From Paracoccaceae bacterium (GTDB lineage: Bacteria > Pseudomonadota > Alphaproteobacteria > Rhodobacterales > Rhodobacteraceae), in assembly GCA_028875855.1 (NCBI GenBank), contig JAGWVA010000006.1, positions 7,501-71,500 on the forward strand: a stretch of 64,000 nucleotides of DNA. The letters are read 5' to 3'. The notes under the pieces are model-generated. The model was not told the origin of the DNA and did no database searches. It was given only the letters and a program-made list of their open reading frames with translations. Shown one piece after another: positions 57,812 through 64,000 of the stretch; within the stretch, counting starts at the first letter, position 1, and every line of letters begins with the position of its first letter. Both the position numbers and the translations under genes were made by a program.

Positions 57812-60174
57812 TGCGCGCGCTGGACCGCAAACTGCTGCGCGACCTGCGCAGGCTTTGGGCGCAGGCACTGGCCATCGCGCTGGTGCTGGGCTGCGGCGTC
57901 ATGGTGCTGGTGCTGGCCACGGGGACCGAACGGTCGCTGCGGATGACCCGCGCGAGCTACTACGACCGCAGCCATTTCGCCGAGGTCTTTGCCCAGGCCA
58001 CCCGCGCGCCGAAGGGGCTTGTGACCGACATCGCGCGCATCCCCGGCGTGGCGCAGGTCGAGGCGCGCGTGGCGATGACGGTTCTTCTGGACCTGCCGGG
58101 GATGCTGCGCCCCGCGCAGGCCCGCGTCCTGTCGCTGCCCGCCACCGGCGCGCCGGTGCTGAACCGCCCCACATTGCGGCTTGGCCGCCTGCCCGACCCG
58201 GGCCAGACCGACGAGGTCGCGCTGTCGGAAAACTTTGCCGAGGCGAGCAACCTGCGCCCGGGCATGAGTTTCGCCGCAATCCTCAACGGTCAGCGCCGCG
58301 ACCTGCGCGTGACCGGCCTCGTCCTGTCGCCCGAATTCATCTACCTCATCGGCCCCGGCGCGCTTCTGCCCGACGACCGGCATTTCGGCGTGATCTGGAT
58401 GAACGAAGACCCCGCCGCCGCCGCGGCCGGGCTGACCGGCGCCTTCAACGACGTGAGCCTGCGCCTTGTGCGCGGCGCGGTGGAACCGGCGGTCATCGCT
58501 GCGCTGGATCGCCTGCTTGCCCCCTACGGCGGCGCGGGCGCCTATGGCAGGGACCGCCAGATCTCGGACGTGTTCCTGTCAAGCGAGCTGGATCAGCTCC
58601 ACGCGATGGCGGTGATCCTGCCGCCGATCTTCCTGATCGTCGCGGCCTTTCTGGTGAACATGGTGCTGGGCCGGCTGATCCTTCTGGAACGCCCGATCAT
58701 CGGTCTGCTGAAAGCCTCGGGCTTCACCGGGCGGGAAATCGCGGTGCATTACCTCAAGCTGTCGATCGGCATCGCGGTCCTCGGCGTGCTGCTCGGCTGG
58801 GGCGTCGGCTGGTGGCTGGGCCAGCAGATGACCGGGCTTTACGCGCAGTTCTACCGCTTCCCCTACCTGATCTACGCGCCGGGCAGCGCAAGCTTCGCGC
58901 TCTCGGGCGTGATGGGGATCGGCGCGGTGGTGCTGGGCGCGCTGCGGGCGGTTCGGGCCAGCGCGCGGCTCGCGCCCGCCACCGCCATGCTGCCGCCCGC
59001 GCCGCCCTTCTACCGCCGCAGCCTGATCGACCGGCTGGCCGAGGGTCTGCGCCTGCGTCAGACGACGATGATGATCCTGCGCTCCATCACCCGCTGGCCC
59101 GGCCGGGCGGCGGTCACTGTGCTGGGGGTGGCGGCGGCGATCTCGGTCCTTGTGGCCTGCTTCTTCACCTTCGATTCCATCGACGCGGTGATCGACGAGG
59201 CCTTCACGCTGACGAACCGCCAGCATGTCACGCTGCAACTGACCCGGAATGCGCCCGCCTCGGTCGCCGAGGACGCGGCCCACCTGCCCGGCGTGATGCG
59301 GGTCGAGGGCGCCTTTGGCCTGCCCGTCCGCCTGACCCATGGCTGGCATTCTGCCCTGACCTCGGTCGAGGCGCAGGGACAGGGCACGATCCTGACCCGC
59401 GTTCTGGGCGAGGGCGGCCAGCCGCTCGTCGTCCCGCCGGAAGGGCTGGTCCTGCCCGAGACGCTGGCCCGGAAACTCGACCTGCGCGCGGGCGACCGGG
59501 TGACGATGGCGCTGCTTGCCCCGCCGCGCGACACGCTCAGCCTGCCCGTCGCCCGGATCATGCGCCAAAGCCTTGGCGAGACGGTGCAGATCGCCTCTCC
59601 CGCGCTGTTCCGCCTGATGCGCGAGGCGCCGCAGGTGAACCGGCTGAACCTGCTGGTGGACCCGCGCCAGTTGCCCGCCTTCTACGCCGCGGTGAAGGCC
59701 GCGCCTGCGGTGGACGGCATCCTGCTCTGGACCGAGGTGCGCAAGCAGTTCGACGAGACGATCAACGAGAACATCCTGCGCTCGGTCATCGTCTATGCGA
59801 TCCTCGGCATCCTCATCACCGTGGGCGTCATCTACAACGCCGCCCGCATCCAGCTTTCGGAACGGGCCTATGAACTGGCAAGCCTGCGCGTTCTGGGCTT
59901 CACACGGGCCGAGGTCGGATACGTGCTGGTGGGAGAGCTGATGTTGCTGACCGTCCTCGCCATTCCGTTGGGATTCCTCGGCGGCTACGGCTTTTCCGCG
60001 CTGATCTCGGCCGGGTTCTCGTCCGAGGTGGTGCGCATCCCGCTGGTCATCACGCGGCGCACCTATGCGATTGCGGGGCTGATCGCCTTCGTCTCGGCAC
60101 TGGCCGCGACGCTGCTGGTCCGGCGCAGGCTGGACCGCGTGACCCTTGCCACCGCCCTGAAACAGAGGGAATGA
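57805..60174 (+). CDS. FtsX-type ABC exporter permease, duplicated
   Basis: The 789-residue permease has an N-terminal helix, a large extracytoplasmic domain and FtsX helices around 270-400 ([33 protein letters not shown]). A second copy of this layout follows, ending in helices near residues 655-780 ([41 protein letters not shown]). The two FtsX halves make a pseudo-dimer like YvrN/LolC-type proteins. The overlap with the ATPase gene is 7 bases from ATG 57805; GTG 57808 or ATG 57811 are possible starts. Confidence 0.9.
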   Translation: MVMRALDRKLLRDLRRLWAQALAIALVLGCGVMVLVLATGTERSLRMTRASYYDRSHFAEVFAQATRAPKGLVTDIARIPGVAQVEARVAMTVLLDLPGMLRPAQARVLSLPATGAPVLNRPTLRLGRLPDPGQTDEVALSENFAEASNLRPGMSFAAILNGQRRDLRVTGLVLSPEFIYLIGPGALLPDDRHFGVIWMNEDPAAAAAGLTGAFNDVSLRLVRGAVEPAVIAALDRLLAPYGGAGAYGRDRQISDVFLSSELDQLHAMAVILPPIFLIVAAFLVNMVLGRLILLERPIIGLLKASGFTGREIAVHYLKLSIGIAVLGVLLGWGVGWWLGQQMTGLYAQFYRFPYLIYAPGSASFALSGVMGIGAVVLGALRAVRASARLAPATAMLPPAPPFYRRSLIDRLAEGLRLRQTTMMILRSITRWPGRAAVTVLGVAAAISVLVACFFTFDSIDAVIDEAFTLTNRQHVTLQLTRNAPASVAEDAAHLPGVMRVEGAFGLPVRLTHGWHSALTSVEAQGQGTILTRVLGEGGQPLVVPPEGLVLPETLARKLDLRAGDRVTMALLAPPRDTLSLPVARIMRQSLGETVQIASPALFRLMREAPQVNRLNLLVDPRQLPAFYAAVKAAPAVDGILLWTEVRKQFDETINENILRSVIVYAILGILITVGVIYNAARIQLSERAYELASLRVLGFTRAEVGYVLVGELMLLTVLAIPLGFLGGYGFSALISAGFSSEVVRIPLVITRRTYAIAGLIAFVSALAATLLVRRRLDRVTLATALKQRE

Positions 60175-60175
60175 C

Positions 60176-61372
60176 ATGAAACGCCGCCTGTTCTCTGCGC
60201 TTGTCGCGATCCTAGCCCTCGCCGCGGCGCTGACGTGGGCCTTCTGGCCGGACCCGGTGCCGGTGGATATCGCCACCGTCGCCCGCGCCCCGATGGAAGT
60301 CACGGTCGCGGCCGACGGCGTGACCCATATCCGCAACCGTTACGACGTGACCGCGCCGCTGGCCGGCGTTGTGTCGCGCCTGCCGGTCGAGGTGGGCGAC
60401 CGCGTGGAGGCGGGCACGACGGTCGTCGCCGCGATCCGGCCGCTGGAGCCTGCCTTCCTCGACGCCCGCGCCCGCGCGCAGGCCGAGGCGGCGGTGGAAG
60501 AGGCGAAGGCCAGCCTGCAGCTGGCGCGCGCCAAGCTCGCGCAGGCGCAGGCGGATCAGGCCAAGGCCGACAGCGACTTCGCCCGCGCCGAGGCGCTTGC
60601 CGCGCGCGGCACGATCCCGCAGCAGACGCTGGAAAGCGCGGATACCGCGCGCACATCGGCCCGGGCCGCCGTGGATGCCGCGCGCTCGGCGGTGGATCTT
60701 CAGCAGGCGACGCTGGACAGGGCGCAGGCGCAGCTTCTGGCGCCCGGCGGCACCGCGACCAGCGCCTGCTGCGTGGAGATCAAGGCCCCCGCCAGCGGCA
60801 CCGTGCTGTCGCTTCCCAACGCCTCCGCCCGCCCGGTTCAGGCCGGCGAGACTCTGATGAGCATCGGCAGCCTTGGCGATCTGGAGGTGGTCGTGGACCT
60901 GCTGTCGTCGGATGCGGTGAAGGTCGCGCCCGGCGCGCGCGCGCATGTGGACCGCTGGGGCGGCCCGCAGCCGATCGAGGCGCGCGTGCGGCAGATCGAA
61001 CCCGCCGCCTTCACCAAGGTCTCCGCCCTCGGGATCGAGGAACAGCGCGTGCGCGTGCGTCTCGACATCCTCACCCCGCCTGCGCAGCGGGCGGGGCTGG
61101 GCGACAATTACCGCGTCTTCGTGCGGATCGTGGTCTGGTCGGGCAAGGACGTCCTGCAGGTTCCGATCGGCGCGCTGTTCCAGTCGGGCGGCGGATGGGC
61201 CGTCTTCCGCGACCGCGACGGCCGCGCGGTGCTGACGCCGGTGACGCTGGGCCATCAGACCGACCTGATGGCCGAGGTCACATCCGGGCTGAGCGCGGGC
61301 GACAGGGTCGTGGCCTTCCCCGGCGCGCGGATCGTGACCGGCGTCCGCATCCGGGCGCTGCCCGGCGGCTAG
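60176..61372 (+). CDS. HlyD-family membrane fusion protein
   Basis: The 398-residue periplasmic adaptor has one N-terminal helix (LFSALVAILALAAALTWAFW). A split lipoyl domain (VTAPLAGVVSRLPVEVGDRVEAGTTVVA) and a long Ala/Gln-rich coiled coil (AEEAVEEAKASL-like, residues 100-195) follow. The beta-barrel and C-terminal membrane-proximal domains come last (VPIGALFQSGGGWAVFRDRDG). It lies 1 base after the permease gene and should bridge the exporter to an outer-membrane channel, none of which is encoded in the window. The cargo is unknown. Confidence 0.92.
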   Translation: MKRRLFSALVAILALAAALTWAFWPDPVPVDIATVARAPMEVTVAADGVTHIRNRYDVTAPLAGVVSRLPVEVGDRVEAGTTVVAAIRPLEPAFLDARARAQAEAAVEEAKASLQLARAKLAQAQADQAKADSDFARAEALAARGTIPQQTLESADTARTSARAAVDAARSAVDLQQATLDRAQAQLLAPGGTATSACCVEIKAPASGTVLSLPNASARPVQAGETLMSIGSLGDLEVVVDLLSSDAVKVAPGARAHVDRWGGPQPIEARVRQIEPAAFTKVSALGIEEQRVRVRLDILTPPAQRAGLGDNYRVFVRIVVWSGKDVLQVPIGALFQSGGGWAVFRDRDGRAVLTPVTLGHQTDLMAEVTSGLSAGDRVVAFPGARIVTGVRIRALPGG

Positions 61373-61484
61373 GCTCGGCACGGTCCCGCCCGCCCCGGAC
61401 GGGATTGCGGCGCGTCAATGCGGGGGCGGCAGCCCTCCCCGACGCTTCCCTCATTCGCAATCCCTGTCCCGGAAGGACCCTGCC

Positions 61485-62132
61485 ATGAGTGATCTGGACC
61501 TGAGACAATCCGTGCTGGACGAGCTGGAATTCGAACCCAGCCTGAACGCCGCCAACATTGCCGTGGCGGTCGAGGAAGGCATCGTGACCCTGACAGGCCA
61601 TGTGCCCACCTTCGCCGAGAAGGTCGCCGCCGAACGCGCCACCGCGCGCGTGCGCGGCGTACGCGGCATCGCGCAGGAAATCGAGGTGCGCCCGCCCGGC
61701 AAGCATCCCACCGCCGATGACGAGATCGCCCGCCGGATCGCCGACGTGCTGCGCTGGAACACGGCCGTGCCCAAGGACGCGGTGAAGGTCAGCGTCTCGC
61801 GCGGCTGGGTCACCCTGACCGGGCAGGTCGAATGGAACTATCAGCGCGACGCGGCGGAAAAGGCCGTGCGCGGGATGGCCGGCGTCACGGGGCTGTTCAA
61901 CAACATCGCCGTCAGCCCCTCGGCCACCGTCTCGGACGTGCGCGGCCGGATCGAGAAGGCGCTAGCCCGCGATGCCGAACTCGAGGCCGCGGGCATCCGC
62001 GTGCAGGTCGCGCAGGACAAGGTGACGCTGGAGGGGCGCGTTCACAGCCTTTACGAGAAGCGCGCCGCCGAACGCGCGGCCTGGGCCGCCCCGGGCGTGC
62101 GCGCGGTCGAGGATCGGCTGATCGTCTCCTGA
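61485..62132 (+). CDS. Triple BON-domain protein
   Basis: The 215-residue protein is three BON domains in a row: residues about 5-70 (LDELEFEPSLNAANIAVAVEEGIVTLTGHV), 78-145 (DVLRWNTAVPKDAVKVSVSRGWVTLTGQV) and 150-215 (IEKALARDAELEAAGIRVQVAQDKVTLEGRV). There is no signal peptide, so it is probably cytoplasmic, unlike OsmY. BON proteins bind phospholipid or other ligands and are often stress-induced. AAGGA lies about 9 bases upstream. It is convergent with the HPF gene, 3 bases apart. Confidence 0.92.
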   Translation: MSDLDLRQSVLDELEFEPSLNAANIAVAVEEGIVTLTGHVPTFAEKVAAERATARVRGVRGIAQEIEVRPPGKHPTADDEIARRIADVLRWNTAVPKDAVKVSVSRGWVTLTGQVEWNYQRDAAEKAVRGMAGVTGLFNNIAVSPSATVSDVRGRIEKALARDAELEAAGIRVQVAQDKVTLEGRVHSLYEKRAAERAAWAAPGVRAVEDRLIVS

Positions 62133-62135
62133 CGG

Positions 62136-62684
62136 TCAGGCGCGGCTCACATCCACGGCGAAGGGGCCCTTTTCCCCCTCCGCCGTGCGAAAGCGCAGAC
62201 GGTCGCCGGTCTTGAGCTGCCCCCAGACCGCGTCGCCAAGGGCATCGCGCTGAAAATAGACCTCGGCGCCGTCGTCGGCCCGCAGGAAGCCGTAGCCAAG
62301 CGCGGGTTCCAGTTCGACCACCTCGCCATGCAGCACGGGGGCGTGGTGCTTCACCTCCTTGGCGTCCATCACCCGCGCGCGTTCGCGCAGCCGCCCCTCG
62401 ATCGCGTCGAAGGCCCGGTTCACCGCCAGCACCGCATCCGGGCCGCGATGTCCGTGGCGCACGCTGCGGGCAACGTCCAGATCCGGCCCCGGAAGCTCGA
62501 CATGAAGGCGCACGTCCACCCCGCCCGCGGTGCGGTGCCGGTGGCCGGGCGCATCGACCCCGACGCGGCAACCGATCAGGTTGGGAAAGAACTTCTCCAA
62601 CGCCGCGATGCGGTGCCGGATGACGGTCTCGACGGCGGGGGCCGGGTCGAGGTTGGTCCACGTGATCACTGGATCTTTTTGCAT
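62136..62684 (-). CDS. Ribosome-hibernation (HPF/RaiA) protein fused to a cold-shock domain
   Basis: The 182-residue protein has an N-terminal HPF/RaiA-like domain (DPVITWTNLDPAPAVETVIRHRIAALEKFFPN ... RLHVELPGPDLDVARSVRHG), which binds the ribosome and blocks it in stasis. A C-terminal cold-shock domain follows (GEVVELEPALGYGFLRADDGAEVYFQRDAL ... GPFAVDVSRA), with RNP-1-like GYGFL and RNP-2-like VYFQ. It overlaps the end of the PRPP-synthetase-like gene by 19 bases; ATG 62684 has GGAGGG upstream. A role in translation control under stress is inferred. Confidence 0.85.
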   Translation of the reverse strand: MQKDPVITWTNLDPAPAVETVIRHRIAALEKFFPNLIGCRVGVDAPGHRHRTAGGVDVRLHVELPGPDLDVARSVRHGHRGPDAVLAVNRAFDAIEGRLRERARVMDAKEVKHHAPVLHGEVVELEPALGYGFLRADDGAEVYFQRDALGDAVWGQLKTGDRLRFRTAEGEKGPFAVDVSRA

Positions 62685-63682
62685 GATGTCCCTCCGGCGG
62701 CGGTGATGCAATCGGCCGACAACAGCGGCCCGATCGGCTGATCGAGATCGAGGCGCGAGATCACCCGCCCCAGAAGCGTGGCGACCGAGGCGATCTTCAG
62801 CCGCGATCCCAGAACCCTGGCGGCCTCGCCATCGACGCCCGCCGCATCCGTGACGGTGATGCTGTCGAGCCGGGCGGCGGCCAGCTTTTCGGCGGCGGCC
62901 TTTCCCATCAGCGCATGGGTCGCCAGCAGATGAACCCCGGCCGCGCCATGCGCCCGCACCGCTTCGGCCGCACGCAGCATCGTGTCGCCGCCCACGATCA
63001 TGTCATCCACGATGAAGACCTGCCGCCCCTCGACCTCGCCCGCGAAGAGATCGCCCGAGATCACCCCGCCCGAGCGGTATTTCTCCATGAAGCCGAAGCC
63101 CGGCGCGATCCCTCCCGCCGCCGCCATCGCGTCGCGCAAGAGCGCCGCCCGCTTCACCCCGCCGCTGTCGGGCGAGAAGATGACCGGCACCGAACCTGCA
63201 GCCCGCGCCGCGATCTCGGCCGAGAACAGCGCCTGCGTGTCGAGGTTGATCGACCAGATGCGAAAGGCGTTCTGGAAGGATTGCAGGTTATGGATGTCCA
63301 GCGTCACGACGCAGTCCGTCCCCATCGCCTCGAAGAGTTGCGCGACATAGCGGATCGTCACCGGGTCGCGCGGCTTGGTGCGGCGGTCCTTGCGCGCATA
63401 GGCCATGTAGGGCACCACCGCCGTCACCCGCCGCGCGCCGTGATCGCGACAGGTCTGGATGAAGAACAGAAGCCGGCACAGCTTGTCGTTCGCGCTCAGA
63501 TCCGCATCGCCGTTCAACGAGGACAGCACATAGACATCCTGCCGGCGGACCGACACCAGAGGCCGTCCCTTGTGCTCGCCCCCCTCGAAGGCGCGCTCTT
63601 CATGGGGCGACACGGTAAAGCCGCCCGCCTGCGCGAGGGCGCGGCCAAGGTCCCGGGAACTGTTGAGGGCAAAGAAACGCAT
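62666..63682 (-). CDS. Divergent ribose-phosphate pyrophosphokinase-like protein
   Basis: The 338-residue protein has the two-domain phosphoribosyltransferase layout of PRPP synthetases: MRFFALNSSRDLG, the flexible loop YARKDRRTKPRDPV, SPDSGGVKRA and VDDM (225-228). Two hallmark sites differ. The TMDLHAxQIQGFFDIP segment reads TLDIHNLQSFQNAFRI, and the PRPP loop DDMxDTGGT reads DDMIVGGDT. It is thus a paralogue whose activity is uncertain. ATG 63682 matches the family start; the HPF-cold-shock gene overlaps its end. Confidence 0.8.
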   Translation of the reverse strand: MRFFALNSSRDLGRALAQAGGFTVSPHEERAFEGGEHKGRPLVSVRRQDVYVLSSLNGDADLSANDKLCRLLFFIQTCRDHGARRVTAVVPYMAYARKDRRTKPRDPVTIRYVAQLFEAMGTDCVVTLDIHNLQSFQNAFRIWSINLDTQALFSAEIAARAAGSVPVIFSPDSGGVKRAALLRDAMAAAGGIAPGFGFMEKYRSGGVISGDLFAGEVEGRQVFIVDDMIVGGDTMLRAAEAVRAHGAAGVHLLATHALMGKAAAEKLAAARLDSITVTDAAGVDGEAARVLGSRLKIASVATLLGRVISRLDLDQPIGPLLSADCITAAGGTSCKKIQ

Positions 63683-63787
63683 GGCTCGACGCTCTGCCAC
63701 CGTCAGCCCTGCGGCAATGACGGCCATCAATGCCCCGCGCCACACGCTGTGCGAGAAATTCCCTGTGCAATGGCAATGGGGAAGTCC

Positions 63788-64000
63788 ATGCAACTGACAC
63801 GTATCATCGCCCTCGACCACGCATCTCATGCTGCCGGGGAGTGGATCAGCGAGATTTCCGACGACCTTGGCTGGACGGACCGGCACCGCTGTTACCGGTT
63901 GCTGCGCGCAACCTTGCACGGGGTGCGCGACTACCTTGATGTCAACGAGGCCGCAGCCCTTGGCGGGCAACTGCCGACGCTGATCCGGGGCATCTTCTAC
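63788..64000 (+). CDS. DUF2267 protein, cut by the window end
   Basis: The first 71 codons of a gene that runs off the right edge. ATG 63788 follows GGGGAAG. The visible part, ALDHASHAAGEWISEISDDLG, then DRHRCYRLLRATLHGVRDYLDVNEAAALGGQLPTLIRG, matches DUF2267, a helical family of unknown function. It is divergent from the PRPP-synthetase-like gene, 105 bases apart. Confidence 0.75.
   Translation, partial: MQLTRIIALDHASHAAGEWISEISDDLGWTDRHRCYRLLRATLHGVRDYLDVNEAAALGGQLPTLIRGIFY

Overview
The window is GC-rich DNA with dense, short-spaced genes. Gene families and gene order point to an alphaproteobacterium of the Rhodobacteraceae (Rhodobacter/Paracoccus-like). Evidence includes the CcrM methylase next to rnhB, DUF4170-waaA-lpxK, dsbA-DUF721-mutY, HupK in the hydrogenase accessory cluster, a VPLPA-type sorting tail and the carboxynorspermidine polyamine route. 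No insertion sequence, prophage, CRISPR array or rRNA operon was seen. There is one tRNA (Arg, anticodon CCT). No stretch above 300 bases lacks a gene.

Layout. 0-9 kb: fasciclin lipoprotein, ClpB, PyrF, a coupled SPFH-NfeD-GST-Nudix run, and a secreted VPLPA-CTERM protein. 9-13 kb: DNA polymerase IV, an RNA methyltransferase, ArgE. 13-16 kb: copper ATPase copA with its CueR regulator and a promoter with the long 19-base spacer typical of MerR-family control. 16-23 kb: the NiFe-hydrogenase maturation operon hypF-hupK-hypA-hypB-hypC-hypD-hypE. The hydrogenase structural genes are not in the window. 23-32 kb: accessory metabolism (M20 deacylase, orphan peptide-type binding protein, cupin, creatinase, a crotonase-fold protein with an SDR) and envelope proteins.

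32-40 kb: pmbA-cysQ, a DEAD-box helicase on the other strand, then DUF4170-waaA-lpxK for lipid A. 40-49 kb: CoA transferase, DsbA, DUF721, MutY, an AlkB-type hydroxylase with a cardiolipin synthase, CcrM, RnhB and small envelope proteins. 49-54 kb: the two-gene carboxyspermidine pathway, tRNA-Arg, and a convergent LacI/DeoR regulator pair with no obvious target enzymes nearby. 54-57 kb: OxyR divergent from the catalase-peroxidase KatG. 57-61 kb: an ABC exporter (ATPase, FtsX-type permease, membrane fusion protein). 61-64 kb: a stress-like group (BON-domain protein, ribosome-hibernation factor fused to a cold-shock domain, a divergent PRPP-synthetase-like protein, and a DUF2267 protein cut by the window end).

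Most of the window is ordinary chromosomal backbone. The points most worth a second look are: a C-tract frameshift at the end of cysQ; a PRPP-synthetase paralogue with altered ligand loops overlapping an HPF-cold-shock fusion; a crotonase-fold protein lacking both hydratase glutamates; a Kdo-transferase-like protein without the usual N-terminal glutamate motif; two families of short repeated intergenic elements; and two near-perfect operator palindromes in front of the LacI gene. I did not find a convincing wholly new multi-gene system.
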